Assembly (NCBI RefSeq): GCF_000801105.2
Contig: NC_079515.1
Coordinates: forward strand, 9,486,001-9,550,000
DNA: 64,000 bases
Direction: 5' to 3'
DNA from: Raphanus sativus
Lineage: Eukaryota; Streptophyta; Magnoliopsida; Brassicales; Brassicaceae
Under the pieces are notes generated by a model, which was not told the origin of the DNA, searched no databases, and saw only the letters and a program-made list of their open reading frames with translations. This document shows, piece by piece, positions 1 through 12,003 of the stretch. Numbering within the stretch: the stretch's first letter is position 1; every line of letters starts with the position of its first letter. The position numbers and the translations under genes were made by a program.

Positions 1-170
1 GTGTTTTATATTTTCAATACAATTTTTGTCAACTAATAATGAAAAATAGGTTTCAATATAATTTTTGTCAACTAATAATGAAAAATAGGTTTCAATACAA
101 TTTTTGTTTCAAAAAGATAGGTGTTTTATATTTTCAATACAATTTTTGTCAACTAATAATGAAAAATTGT
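1..170. repeat. Tandem repeat inside the Helitron tail
   Basis: The unit TTTCAATACAATTTTTGTC plus AACTAATAATGAAAAAT recurs at about 13, 50 and 132, with a shorter partial copy near 91. The unit is about 39 bases, within a longer period of about 119 bases. No coding potential is visible. Confidence 0.75.
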
Positions 171-380
171 GAAGTTCAAAAACATTAATTGTAATTCGTA
201 AAATCTTATTGGTTTAAAAGTATAATAAATATAAAATTACAGAAAACGATGTATTTATAACTAAGTTTTAATATGTTTTACCCGAAAAATTGTGAAAATT
301 CTAAAACATCTATCTTTTTGAAACAGAGAGAGTATATATGAATTAAACAAACCCGCACGGGCGTGCGGGTCAAAATCTAG
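1..380 (+). mobile_element. Helitron, 3' terminal part
   Basis: The segment ends in a GC-rich hairpin (CCCGCACGGGCGTGCGGG, about 352-369), followed ten bases later by CTAG at 377-380 and then a T. This is the diagnostic Helitron 3' end (hairpin plus CTRR, inserted before T). The 5' end lies outside the window, so length and autonomy are unknown. Near 310-334 the sequence resembles the end of a Stowaway-type MITE (AAACAGAGAGAGTA), which may be a passenger. Confidence 0.7.
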
Positions 381-935
381 TTTGTTTTATAATTTTGTGC
401 ACCAAGTGAAGTATCTGGATTAGCCCAGAAGGCCCATGCTTTGCAAAAGATAAATATGTTTAGTCACTGTATAAAATACCCCGAGCCCGCTACTCTAATT
501 GCACCGCCATAATACGTTCCAGAACTGTTTACCACAATCGTAATCAAACCATAATACGTTTCTGTATTGTGTAATAAACGTTATTCTCTAACCGAGACCA
601 TCAGTTACCAACGTACTTAGGCTTTTAATGCTTTATTATGTTTGTTTCCGATTTATCTTGCATTTAAGCTCTCTGATACCAAGATTTAGATACCAAAGTC
701 AGATGAGATTTTCAGAGAACATCCCTCGGCTAAGATCATGAGACAAGATTTAAGCTCCATTAAGACTTCCTCTTGACATATGAGGGAATCCGATCCGGCA
801 GCTTATTTTGTGTGTTTTAGACCTTAACAAAACGTCTTTTTCTTCCGGTGGTGTAGGTAACATAGATTCTTTTAAACTCAGAAGTGTTGTTGTATATTCA
901 CAAAACTTGTTCTGTTCATCAAGAAACTGAGGCTA
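381..935 (+). promoter_or_regulatory. Upstream region of the GT14 gene
   Basis: No gene is seen here. GGCCCA at 431-436 is a site II/TCP-type element of the kind frequent upstream of broadly expressed plant genes. The stretch from about 700 to 935 is likely 5' leader, and GTAGGTAACAT near 854 could be a donor of a leader intron, which I cannot prove. Confidence 0.4.
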
Positions 936-2151
936 ATGGGGAAGGAGGAAGGCGTTAAAGATACACCACCTTCCAATTCAAGACCTACGAACCAATGTAG
1001 GTCTCTTTTACCAATGCGGGTGCTTCAGGTTTTCTTGATGTTAGTTGTCTCGGCTCTTGGAATCTCTGTCGTTAGCATGCACATGATCAAGTACTTGAAG
1101 ATTCAAACTCTGGCTCCAACCACATTGATCTCTACGTGCGATGAGGTAACTACATTGGAGAGCTTTATCAAGCCTCCATCGAGTGCTTGGCACTCCATGA
1201 ATGACAGCGAGCTTCTTTGGCGTGCATCTATTGAGCCACGGAGATATGAGTATCCTTTCAAAAGAGTTCCTAAAATGGCCTTCATGTTTCTCACCAAAGG
1301 CCCTTTACCATTTGCTCCACTTTGGGAAAGGTTCTTCAAAGGGCATGAAGGGTTTTACTCAATCTATGTTCACACGTTGCCAGATTATAAATCAGATTTC
1401 TCAAGCTCATCTGTGTTTTACAAAAGACAGATTCCAAGTCAGGTACTTACATTGATCTTCAAACTGACCAAAACTTATCTTTTGTAATGTTGCTTCTACT
1501 TGTTCTGTGTAGCATGTGGCTTGGGGAGAGATGAGTATGTGTGAAGCAGAGAGGAGGCTATTGGCTAACGCATTGCTAGACATCTCTAATGAATGGTTTG
1601 TTCTGCTCTCTGAAGCTTGCATTCCTCTCCGCGGTTTCGACTTCATCTACAGTTACGTCTCCAAATCAAGATATAGTTTCATGGGTTCAGCTGATGAGGA
1701 CGGGCCTTACGGGAGAGGCAGATACAGCTACGCAATGGGACCGGAAGTCCAGCTAAGCCAGTGGAGAAAAGGGTCTCAGTGGTTTGAAATCAACAGAGAA
1801 CTCGCTCTTTACATTATTGAAGACATCGTTTACTACCGCAAGTTCAAGGAGTTTTGTAGACCTCCTTGTTATGTGGATGAACATTACTTCCCAACAATGA
1901 TATCTATTGGTTATTCTGATTTGCTGGCGAAACGGACGTTAACTTGGACAGATTGGTCAAAAGGGGGTCCTCATCCAACTACTTTTGGGAAGTCTGTTAT
2001 AACAGAGATGTTTCTCAAGAAGATTCAGGAAGATCACTCCTGCTTATACAATGATCAGAAATCTCACGTGTGTTATCTCTTTGCAAGAAAGTTTGATCCA
2101 AGTGCATTGGAGCCATTACTCAAACTTTCCCCAAAGGTTCTTGGCTTCTAA
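936..2151 (+). CDS. GT14-family (DUF266/Branch) glycosyltransferase
   Basis: A two-exon gene: 936-1442 and 1513-2151, with a 70-base GT-AG intron in phase 0, giving 381 aa. The N-terminus is cytosolic and hydrophilic, followed by a single membrane anchor at about residues 29-50, as in Golgi type II glycosyltransferases. The lumenal part matches the plant core-2/I-branching GlcNAc-transferase-like family: KMAFMFLTKGPLPFAPLWERFF near residue 110, the HVAWGEMSMCEAERRLL block across the splice site, FVLLSEACIPLRGFDFIYSY, and a C-terminal CYVDEHYFPTM plus LTWTDWSKGGPHP block. Acceptor, donor and activity in plants are not established for most members, so the substrate is unknown. It converges with the EEC gene downstream. 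The position matches what I recall as At3g21310. Nothing looks broken. Confidence 0.93.
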
Positions 2152-2556
2152 TGGATGTGTTTCTTGGGACTTTTTGAGTGTAGTTTTGCTTTAGCATGGA
2201 CACAACTGATAACTATTGTCTTCTTCTACATTGATAGTATATATACTTCAATGGCTAATGAAATTTATCTTTAAAGATAGCTGAATAACAAAAAAATTGA
2301 TATAGTTTTAGTTCTAAGGAGCATCAGAGTCTTCTTTATATTATCTTGGCATTTCCATAACAATTGAGAACTGTAATGTTATTAATGGAACAAAAACTTC
2401 TCTCTTTTATTTACTGTATGTCAAATACAATATCAATATAACATGTGTGTATGTGTGTGTGTATGTTTTATGTAATAGTAAATAGAATACACTGAAAAAC
2501 TTAACTAGATTAAGAAGCAATTATGGAGCAAAAAGAATGTGGAGAGTAAAGAAAAA
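2152..2556. other. Intergenic spacer between convergent genes
   Basis: A short spacer holding both 3' untranslated regions. It contains a TG-rich microsatellite at about 2443-2465 and no ORF of substance. Confidence 0.6.
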
Positions 2557-4498
2557 CTAACTAATCATATGATCTGAGTCCCTCCTTTCTTCTTGAATAG
2601 AACGGAATATTCTTGCAGCAGATTCAGAGGCAGATGTTGAAGTATGAGGAATGGCTTTAATGGCACGATGTTGCAGCGGTTGCTGTTTCTGCTCATTGTG
2701 ATGAGTAGGCTCTGTAGGAAAAAGAGGAAGCACATCAAATTTAGACTTCTCTGGTGGACTTGAAGCTGTACTTCCATGTACATCGCTGTCATTAGATTCC
2801 TGAGATTTCTTTAAAGAAAACGGAATGGCTTGAGTCATGTGGCTAGACGTGGTAGACCATCTCTGAAGCTGACCAAACGGGTTTGTCTGGTCAAGTACTG
2901 TTGTCCTCGCGTTAGGCTGTGGGAAGTAGTTGTGGCTAAACTGAGTAGAAACGGGGAACCTGAATGCTGACGTGTCGAGCAGCGAATCTTGTCCGTAGAT
3001 TGGAACCATGAAAGCTGAAGGAGGAGGAGGACATGGTCCTGCGTATGGTTTATAGACCAGACCTTCTGATGGAGACATTACAGGAACTAACCATTGGTTT
3101 CCAGGAGGAGGAAGTAGCTGTTGTTGCCAAATAGGGTTCATGAGCTCTTTGGTTATGGAAGGTAGAGGAAGCTTTGGTTTCATATGCTCTGGATATTCTT
3201 CGGTTACAGGTTTTTGATTTTCTGTGTTTGGTTTCTTAACCTTTGAAGCAACTATTGTACCACCACGTCTTAGGCCATGAAGCTTACTTTCAAGAACCAG
3301 GTTAGGCGATCTTGCAACCATCTTTTGAACCTGTATCATTGTTTAAGGTTCATGGTCAGATCACATTGAAGCAAGTCATAGAACAATCAAGTTATTAGCT
3401 AGCAGCTTACCATTATTAGCCTATGAAGCTCAAAGACTTGTGCCGCAAAGATCTTTTGCTGACTGAAAATATATCAGCAAGAAAAGAGTGATAAACTCGG
3501 CAAAATTTATGAAAAGAGAGTGACAAGTAAGGGAGAGGATACATACTTGATCATGTAAGCTCTCATCTTCCAAAACCTCTTGTTACCTATCACTCTTGCA
3601 ATATCATTAGACGATGCACTCACACCAGACAAGGAGTCAATGGCAGAAGAGTCTGAGACATCTTGTTCACGCGGAGGCACAGTTTTGAGCTTCTTTTGAG
3701 TTTCAACGTTGAATACATCAAGGGCTCTTCTTCTATACAATTGAGATTTCATCATACTAAGAGACGACCCTCTCTTGCTTTCATCTTGCAAAAGTAATTC
3801 TCGAGTATGAAGAGTGTTCAGGGAAGCCTTGGAACCAGCGGCTTCTCCTCCTTTTACTATGTTGCTACTGCTATTACAAAACTGGAGTGATAGATCTGTG
3901 TTTGCTTGTGGATTTGTTTCCGAGTGTCTAACAACAGGATCCTTGAGAGAATCCAAGTTGGTAAGGTTCTTGAAATGGTACTCATTTTGTTTTATTGAAC
4001 TAGGCTTTGTATTAGTAACTGGTGATCCTCTGGCACTTGGATGATTCACCTTCCCCTCAAACTTCGATGCTGGAGAAGTGTTGTAGACTGGTGAAAACTG
4101 ACTCTTTTCAGGTCGACCATGCTGTTCAAAAACACAAGAAAAAAAAAGTATTGGGCAATAAGTATAAAGTGATATCTATAATTTGTATTTTTTAAATTCT
4201 ATTTTCATCAATGATTGTGCAATGTAACACCAAGCAAAAGCAAGAAGTGACTTAAAAGGAGGAAAGGAAAACTCACGAGACGGGTGTTGTTGGCTTGTGG
4301 AGCAAGAGACAGAGAGAGTGTGGAAGGAGAATCAGAGATCTTGTTTGTTGGACAAGGAAGAGTGGAACGTTTAGAAAGAGACATTGATTTGCCATCAAAT
4401 GGCTGAGACAGGCCTCCTCTCCCAGTATCATTCACATGAACCCTTGGAAACAATGGAGGGATTGTTATCCTATTCGCCTCATCTTTCATTCCTCCCAT
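2557..4498 (-). CDS. EEC: ELF3-related nuclear protein (EEC)
   Basis: Four exons on the minus strand: 4277-4498, 3547-4121, 3411-3462 and 2557-3330. The phases join exactly to 540 aa. It carries the blocks shared with EARLY FLOWERING 3: PPLFPRVHVNDTGRGG at the N-terminus, RPEKSQFSPVYNT just after exon 1, NKRFWKMRAYMINQQ with AQVFELHRLI and VQKMVARSPNLVLE spanning exons 2-4, and the C-terminal SAARIFRSIQEER motif. It is shorter than ELF3 (about 695 aa) and lacks a polyglutamine tract. Size, blocks and position next to the GT14 gene fit ESSENCE OF ELF3 CONSENSUS (At3g21320 from memory) rather than ELF3 itself. ELF3 scaffolds the evening complex of the circadian clock; a similar role here is inference. 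The middle is low-complexity and Pro/Ser-rich, probably disordered. Confidence 0.9.
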
Positions 4499-5378
4499 CT
4501 TTCTTCTTTCTTTTTTTCTCCCTACACTTTACAACAAACCCTATTAATTACTTGTCCTGCAAGTAATCTCAATAAAGAAAGATCGGTAATATAACCAGAT
4601 TGATTAGCTTCTGAAATATCAAGACCAAAAGATTATAACCTTTTCTTTTTTAGTATAAGATGGGGGAGCTAAAACGAATCTTGACAGAAGATCAAGAAGA
4701 GCAGAAGCAAAAGAAGATATTAATGTTTGTGTCGCCCCACAATGGATTCCATACGAGGGGACGACAAAAAAACTTGTGAAGGTTTGGTTGTTGTGTGTAT
4801 GTGTGACTCTGCGAACATGTCTGGTTCATTCAAGTAAAGATCCCTAACTCACGGGAACTCGGATTACAGATAACGTGGCGAGGTTTTGTTGGTTAGGTCC
4901 GAGTGGGCGTGAGGGTGATGATGCTCGGGTGACTCGGTCTCTTTACACAACACTAGCCACATGTTTTCGATCTCTCTCTCTCTCGCTAACTTTAAACTTC
5001 CATATGGTTTCCAAAACTTTTCCTATTTTGGGATTATCATCTTTAACGAAATATCTGTTTCTGATCGCAATCATCTGACACAGAAGTGGAGGAGAGATGA
5101 AGCGTGTTCGGTCGGAACGAGCCTATTTTCCCTGGTTTGGCCGGGTCGGGACAGACCAGAACTGAAAACCAATCCAAAAGACGATGAGTATTTTTTGGCG
5201 CGTGAGAGTCGAGTGTGTTCTTAAATTTAACGCGCGTAAGTAAGAACCCGAGCGTGAATCATGTGGGCTTGAGCCCACTAAATTCTTACATTGAGGTTTT
5301 TGGGCTCTTGGAATATTAAGGAATTAGTAACATCCTGGGGACTGGACAAAAAGCATTTAAGCCGTAACCGAAATTTTT
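4499..5378 (-). promoter_or_regulatory. EEC leader and promoter region
   Basis: This is the upstream region of the minus-strand EEC gene. It is less AT-rich than the spacer beyond it. It includes a (CT)n tract near 4972-4986 and an inverted repeat GTGGGCT-TG-AGCCCAC at 5262-5277 containing site II-like GGGC cores. The short ORFs at 4875-5224 show no protein-like composition and are not called. Confidence 0.4.
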
Positions 5379-5438
5379 AGAATGAAATGGTGTTTTTTTT
5401 TTTTTTTTTTTTTTTTTTTTTGAGAATGAAATGGTGTT
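5379..5438 (-). mobile_element. Tail-only retroinsertion (poly-T with 16-bp duplication)
   Basis: AGAATGAAATGGTGTT occurs at 5379-5394 and again at 5423-5438. Between the copies is only a run of about 27 T plus TG. A perfect target-site duplication around a pure A-tail (minus strand) is what extreme 5' truncation of a LINE or SINE leaves. Confidence 0.65.
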
Positions 5439-6168
5439 AAATGATGTTTCAAAAAAAAATGGTGTTGAATGATTAATTCCATTAACTTTTTTTTACCATT
5501 TGACATGAATGAAACAAACCATCAATTCTACAAACAATCCAAAATATACAAAAAAACATTCAATAACATTCCTCTACAATTTTGATTACGATTGAACAAA
5601 ATATAAGTATTCCATTTTATTCAATTAACTAAAAACAATAAAAGTTTGACAAACTTCTAAAAATTAGGAAAAAACATATGTGAACTAACAAAACAACATA
5701 GTCCAATATTAAGATATATTGTAACTAGAAGTAAAAATATACCTTATATTCTAGACTTTTACATATGTTTAAAATAAATAAAATATATATGTAACTTCTC
5801 TTCAGTATCCAGAAACTAAAGATCTATTAAACAGATTTCATTTCAAAAGAAAAATATGGGTACTACAAAAACTTCGATGATTTGCTTACTTAATATTAGC
5901 AGCTTCTTTGTCTAGTCATAACGTTTTTGGTCTCAGGTATATTTAAAATATAATTTTAATATTTTAATTTGATAGCTGACCATGTAGAAAATATAATACC
6001 ATTCGTTTAGAAGATACAAACAAGTAAAGAACCTATACCAATACAAAAATGAAACCAAAATACATAAGAATATAGTTTAACATAAGATGAACAACTCCTC
6101 TTGACTTAATATGCTCCTCCTTTGACCTGTTTCTAATAACTCGAGATCTTAAATTTGCTCAAAGTTGT
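5439..6168. other. AT-rich spacer, no gene seen
   Basis: Very AT-rich, with no ORF, hairpin terminus or promoter cluster that I can support. Confidence 0.6.
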
Positions 6169-6184
6169 TTTTCAAAGTTTTTTT

Positions 6185-6409
6185 TTTGATAACCCAGTAT
6201 CCGACCACTAAGCGTGATCGACTAGCCCACCGGGCTTATGCCCATGCCATTACAGGAATTTTTAAACCTCCATTTAAGGACCCCTGATTACGCGAAGTGG
6301 TCTGGAGGGCGAGAGAAGCCCATGTAAATTCTCTCGTGGCCAACGCGGATCGAACCCAGGGCGGGCACTCCAGACGGAGTTCCTTTACCACTAGGCCAAC
6401 ACGCGTTGG
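6185..6409 (-). mobile_element. tRNA-derived SINE (about 225 bp)
   Basis: Read on the minus strand, the element opens with a pol III A box (TGGCCTAGTGG) and a B box (GGTTCGATCC) at tRNA-like spacing. It ends in GTTATC plus an A-run. It is flanked by a 16-bp duplication TTTTCAAAGTTTTTTT at 6169-6184 and 6410-6425. The perfect duplication and intact boxes suggest a fairly recent insertion. Confidence 0.9.
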
Positions 6410-6425
6410 TTTTCAAAGTTTTTTT

Positions 6426-8525
6426 CCGATAGGGCGATCTCGAGATTGCATATAAGAAGTTTGTCCATGCAAAAAAAAAAAGATAACTGACCAATCTATG
6501 TGTATTGACTGAAAGAGTGCTTGTTTACAATCTTGCCGCCCCAGTCCACTTTTCTGCATAGTCAGTTTGGAGGGTGAAGAGAAATGCCGGCAAGTAGCCA
6601 ATTGGCTCTCGAATATCGTGGCCAATGATGATACTCACAAACTTTCAAGTTTTTGATCATATATTTGTGTTTTTATTAGTTACAAAATTATATATATATA
6701 GTAACAACTAAACTATAGTTAGATCAGATTTGGTGCTTCCAAATATAGATGTTTTAATATGCATCGTGAACCAGGATTGTATCTGACTATAAATATGGAC
6801 ATAATAAAGTAACATTTAAATAAATACATTTTAAAAATTTAGAGAATACTAATAACAAAATAAGGAAAAAGGTAAAATATAAAAGAAATAAAATATATAT
6901 TTAGGAAAAAATTAAAAAAAAAATAATAATAATTTTAGGAAAAACAAAGGAAAAATAAAGAAAATATATTTATAAAAAATATGATGAAAATTATAGTAAA
7001 GAAATAGTTTATCAGCTTGAACTTGAGTTGTGTGGAGGTTTACTATTAAGCTTTAAGACCATTTCTAACCATTTTTATATTCATCTCTAAATGCTATGAT
7101 AGATGACAATGTATTCCAATCCATCTTCATTTCTTCATCTCAGAAAAATTAAACATCAAAGATTTTAAAATATTTTTATGTTAAGAAGTTGTATTTTATG
7201 ATAAAAGTTCTATGTTATTGAGAATGTTCAAAACTAATTTTAAAACGCCAATATAATATGTAAAACCAACATTATATTTTAATATATTGAAAATATAAAA
7301 ATTTTAAAAACTAAATTATTTATTTAGTGTAAAAAATAAATAAAATATCATTAAATATAAATTAGTTACTACATAACCTAAATCTTTGAAATGTAACGTA
7401 CAAATTTAGGTTCTAAAATATGTCAAAATGCATATCATCTATATCAAATAAAATGGATAATTGATATCAAAACTGCTAACCTAATAAAAGCTAAAAATAA
7501 TCATATGAAATTTATAATATATTTTTTATTTCTAAAGTATTGATATATAGTTAAACAATCATCTAAAACTAATAATATATTACTAAATTTTCTAAAACTA
7601 GCTAAAATAATATCTGGTTTCATTATTTTCTTTTTAAAACCAATTTATTATCTCATTTTCATTGAGTTTACAATTTTTATCAAAAAGCTACTGATAAGAA
7701 AATTTAATTTATATAAATACATTGTTAAAGATAACTTACTTATGAGTTTCAAATTGTTTCTTATTAATCATAAGGCAAAAAAGTTAAATAATCAACAGTT
7801 AAAATTTTAAGCAACACTTTATATTATGTTCCGACACGAATTTGAAAGCTAATAAAATAATAACCCTTATAGAACTTTTATTCTAAAAGTAGGTTTAGTA
7901 AAAAAAAGTTATGAAGGAAAAATATGCCTTGGAAGTTTGAAAAGTAATATCCAAGACCCCGAGGAGCATATTTTTAATATTATGATCATTAATAATAAAT
8001 CAAACTACATGATACTTTCTCATAAATATTTAATCCAATTTACTGATAAATAATTAGATCCTTGTTTATATTAAATTTAGGTAAAACTTTCAATAAAATT
8101 GCTACAGAATATCAATAATAAATTATAGTCTAAATGATAACATAAGAACATGAGAAGAAGATTAGTCAATATGCATTCATCAACACGATAATACAAAATA
8201 TAAAAATACTAATAAACAAAGCAAAAGCAATGAAATCTTATAAATTTTTAACTGTTAGAAAAAAACATAAATATCAAAATTACAAGGAATATACTATGTA
8301 TAAGGTTTTTTTTTTTTTATTTGAAGTTACCAACTACAGAAATTAATTGTCAAATTATGTAATAAGTTACAAAAGGTGTTAAAAACTTCATGTAGAACTA
8401 CAAAACAAGCAAACATTATTTTTCTTACCATAAAATAATATATGTTATACTTTCAGAAAGTTAAACCATATCTCTTTAAATGCACTATACATTCATACAA
8501 ACTTCACTACTATACATCATACTCT
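6426..8525. other. AT-rich spacer, no gene seen
   Basis: About 2.1 kb of extremely AT-rich DNA with poly-A and poly-T runs and no credible ORF. Probably decayed repeats; no terminus recognised. Confidence 0.6.
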
Positions 8526-8540
8526 AGATTCTTTATATTA

Positions 8541-8867
8541 GGTGGAAGCACCGTGGCCTAGTGGTCAAGGTTTAAAGGCTTCTACACCTAAATCTGGGGT
8601 TCGAATCCCAGGCGACGCAATTTCTACACCAAGAGGTCTGGGTTTCAATTCCCGGAAAAGGCGAATTATGCAGAATATTAGAGACAAGTCTTACAAGGGA
8701 TCTTCAGCATGGCGCAAGGAATACCGTCAGGAATGGATCTCATAGGGCGGCTCAGGGTGATGCAGTCAGACATGAATTTTCATAAGGCAGGTAGAATGGT
8801 CAGCTGTAATATCGTCTATGTAATGTTTCTCGTTGTTTCTAATAGCATAATAAACCCGACAAAAAAA
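8541..8867 (+). mobile_element. tRNA-derived SINE, longer family (about 327 bp)
   Basis: The A box TGGCCTAGTGG lies near 8553 and the B box GGTTCGAATCC near 8599. The body is non-coding and ends in CCCGAC plus an A-run. It is flanked by a 15-bp duplication, AGATTCTTTATATTA at 8526-8540 and AGATTTTTTATATTA at 8868-8882, with one mismatch. The body is longer than that of the SINE at 6185 and shares little with it after the tRNA head, so it is a different family. Confidence 0.87.
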
Positions 8868-8882
8868 AGATTTTTTATATTA

Positions 8883-10252
8883 TATCTCAATGTGCAAAAT
8901 ATTACTTAACACTAGTCAAAATTAGTTAATCTGTATTCATTTTTATCATCTAACAAAAAATATTTAATAATAGGTATGTTCAAAAAAATCTTTATTGTGA
9001 TTAAATTTTATATCTAAATATTATACTATCAGATATATACATTTTAAAAGTAACTAAAATTATTTCAAATACATAATATATATATAACAATCACACATTC
9101 AGTTTACTTATAGGTTTTCAGTTGTTTCGTATTGATCAAAAGATAAAATAAATTTTCTTTAATCATTGCCAATCTAAAATTTAATAAACACTATATATTA
9201 TGTTTGACAGAAAAGTTCAGACAACTACAATCCACACATTCTTTTTTTTTCGTAACACACAATCCACACATACACGCAAGCTAATATAGGCTATTATGAG
9301 GAGAACTTAAAAGCCATAGTCTATAAAATTAAGATTTTTTTTGGTTATCAACAACAAAGCAAGCTATAAGATAACTTCTCAAAAATTCTTTTAATTTAAT
9401 TCTCTCACCAAATTCTTTTTTGTACATGTAGAACATACTGGCAATGGTATTGAGAGTCAGAACTTTAGGATCCGTTCTTATGTTAAGTTTAAGGACGCAG
9501 TTTACAAAATCAAGGACATATATGCTAAAAACTTTACTAATGTCCATATAAAAGTTATACATGATTTTATCATCGTTATAGTGATACAATGAGAACTTCA
9601 ACTACCTGAGTAGTTGAAATAATAGTATTGCCAACGGTGCAATTAATAACATAATAGACTATTTCAAAGTTTTTCCAAAAATAAAGATTTATATAGAAAT
9701 TTTATTTTAATGATAATATAAGATTTATCATTCATCACCATATTAAAATAAACTATCCAACAATATTATTTTTTATAAAACAATTGTACATGTTATAATT
9801 ATGTTGATGCCATATCATATTTTTCAAAATCCATGTCATTTAATTTTGTTAAGAATGAATGTGGTGATGAGACCTACTCAAATCACTTATCAAATAATTT
9901 TGAGGCTATATTCCCGAATAATGTTCAGGATATATTTCATAGGTTATATTTCTTATATTTTCTTAATTGGAGAAACTTTATAAGTTAATAATATTCATAT
10001 CCAACTATGAGTTTAAAATAATCCTATGTGTGAGTAAAATCTTGTATGTTAATAGAAAGAAAGAAAAAGCTTAATATTGGTTAATGACAGTCATTTAAAA
10101 ACTTGGACACAACAATTTACCGTGAACATACCTGAAAATAAAACTATATACACAATTATAAGTTAAATTTTCAATTCCATCAATTTGTAGCTCTAACATA
10201 TTTTTTATATAAGTTTATTATTATTATATATGGAATTACAAGTATTCAAGTA

Positions 10253-10257
<5 letters not shown>
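8883..10257. other. AT-rich spacer with one unrecognised ORF
   Basis: An open frame of 90 codons runs at 9329-9601 on the minus strand. I do not recognise it and see no splice context, so it is not called a gene. The rest is AT-rich. Confidence 0.5.
9227..9271 (-). mobile_element. Tail-only retroinsertion with 13-bp duplication
   Basis: ACAATCCACACAT at 9227-9239 is repeated exactly at 9259-9271. The 19-bp insert reads GTGTTACG plus an A-run on the minus strand, i.e. a short stub and a tail. Confidence 0.65.

Positions 10258-10316
<59 letters not shown>
10258..10316. repeat. (AT)n microsatellite
   Basis: An almost uninterrupted AT dinucleotide run of about 55 bases, followed by a short GT-rich stretch to about 10340. 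Confidence 0.95.
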
Positions 10317-10320
<4 letters not shown>

Positions 10321-10553
10321 GTGCTTGTGTGTGTGTTTGTAGGTTTGTGAAGATACCAAACATAATTGAAGCTCATATCCTTGTCAAGATTCATTTATTC
10401 CTACAGGATAATATTCAATACATTAACGGGGGTGATACATCAAAAATATTAGATACATCAGAAAAAAGAAAAGAAATTGAGTTAAAATTGGAAAACCAAA
10501 AAAACGGAAAAAAAAACTTGGGGTCCCTACATTATGACGCCATGCTGATTTCC

Positions 10554-10631
10554 CACGTGGGACGACTATCCTCTAGGATTACAACCAATTATAGAGAGCC
10601 ACGTGCATGTGGAGAACGTTGTGTTCACGTG
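10554..10631. promoter_or_regulatory. Cluster of three CACGTG G-boxes
   Basis: CACGTG occurs at 10554-10559 (within the palindrome CCCACGTGGG), 10600-10605 and 10626-10631. This is three copies in 78 bases, in a segment more GC-rich than its surroundings. G-boxes bind bHLH and bZIP factors. The nearest called genes are EEC, about 6 kb away, and bHLH87, about 7 kb away, so the target is unknown. Confidence 0.5.
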
Positions 10632-10893
10632 TGAGCTATCAATAATGGAAGAGTGAAGAAGAGTCAAGTGCTTCTTCAGCTTCGCTTACTTGTACAGCTC
10701 CGGTCTGGACCATTGAAATCGTACCGAACCGAGCCAAAGTAGCTGAAAGAGAAGGAATATAATGGTTTTTGCTCTTAAGATGTTTCATATTTTGACATAT
10801 ATAAGATAATGGACCACCTTGATCTCTTTATCATGGGCGCAAAATCATGGACACACCCCCGACAAAACATATAATTATGCTTCTACACTAGCT

Positions 10894-10940
10894 ACTCTCT
10901 TATACAATTCTTTAGAAATAAGCATTAGGAGCTCAAATCT
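10894..10940. repeat. 47-bp exact direct repeat, copy 1
   Basis: The 47 bases from ACTCTCTTATACAATTC to GAGCTCAAATCT recur identically at 11957-12003, 1063 bp away. Neither copy sits in a recognised element. Confidence 0.9.
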
Positions 10941-11485
10941 ATCAGGCTTTTGTAAAATTATAGAATCTGCATTCTCTACTCGGTTATGTACTTTCCTATG
11001 AAGTCCGGTCTATTAATGTTTTGACATGATCATACTTGTTGCAATTACACCCCAAGTTGACTTAGTAAACCGACGCGGTCGAAATTAATTTTGGTACATT
11101 GGATGGGATATGCATGACCGTGGGAAGTCAATTTCGTGAATTAAAAGTGAGGAGTTGTTCTCGACCGACATTTTTGGTTCCCGGTTGAGGTGTGAGAAGT
11201 ATTGATTTGAGAATTTTTGTTTCTTATGGGTCTGTCAATTAATATATGTTTTGGGATTATTCAAATTCTTTTTTTTTTAAGAAGAAATTGCGTTCACATG
11301 TATGGAGAAAGTAATGTCTCTTTCGTTATGAGTATCCTAAGGATGTCAACAACTGTGAATGTGATGTTGATCTTCATTTACCTTCCATCTATGGTTATAC
11401 GCATATGGTGCAGAGATAATTTTTCTCTAGATGATTGTTCTATATTTAGTTTGCACGTCCGACATTTCAAGGAAAACAGTTATTT

Positions 11486-11524
11486 AACTAAGCTACATGC
11501 TGACAAAAAAAAACTAAGCTACAT
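11486..11524 (+). mobile_element. Tail-only retroinsertion with 13-bp duplication
   Basis: AACTAAGCTACAT occurs at 11486-11498 and 11512-11524, around the 13-bp insert GCTGACAAAAAAA. The GAC plus A-tail is like the end of the SINE at 8541. Confidence 0.7.
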
Positions 11525-11661
11525 CTGCAGAAGTTAAATGCATTTCTTTTGCAAAAGAGAAAAAAGGTTAAAGGCATTTTTTATTTGCAAACAAAAAAAA
11601 GTTAAATGCATTTCTATTTAAATATTATCGCCTTTTTATCAATCAAATCGGCTGATATATA

Positions 11662-11705
11662 ACACTAGTTTTTTTTTTTTTTTGCTTAATATTATGACAC
11701 TAGTT
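11662..11705 (-). mobile_element. Tail-only retroinsertion with 9-bp duplication
   Basis: ACACTAGTT at 11662-11670 and 11697-11705 flanks a 26-bp insert. On the minus strand the insert is CATAATATTAAGC followed by 13 A. Confidence 0.55.
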
Positions 11706-11956
11706 AATAGTTACGTATATTGATGCTGTTATCATAACTGATTGTTATAAATACAGGTCAACAAAAATGATCGGAGACTTGGAGTAACGAGTTCGATCAT
11801 TATATTTTATTTAAACCAGTGTTTGTTTGTGAGAGTTATAAACCAGGGTTTTGTATACACATATATTAGAAAACTTTGCTTCAGCTTAATTGAAACGGTT
11901 GATAAAATTTTATTGAATAGGATCTCGACAATATATTATACACACACCCTTTAACA

Positions 11957-12003
11957 ACTCTCTTATACAATTCTTTAGAAATAAGCATTAGGAGCTCAAA
12001 TCT
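11957..12003. repeat. 47-bp exact direct repeat, copy 2
   Basis: Identical to 10894-10940, while the flanks differ. It may be the edge of a segmental duplication whose remainder has decayed, or sequence copied during break repair. Confidence 0.9.

Noticed and set aside
9329..9601. 90-codon minus-strand ORF as a host gene
   Set aside because: No recognisable motif, splice context or promoter; composition matches the AT-rich spacer.
10329..10634. 101-codon ORF as a gene
   Set aside because: It starts in a microsatellite edge, is Lys/Asn-rich at first and shows no family; the G-box cluster lies inside it.
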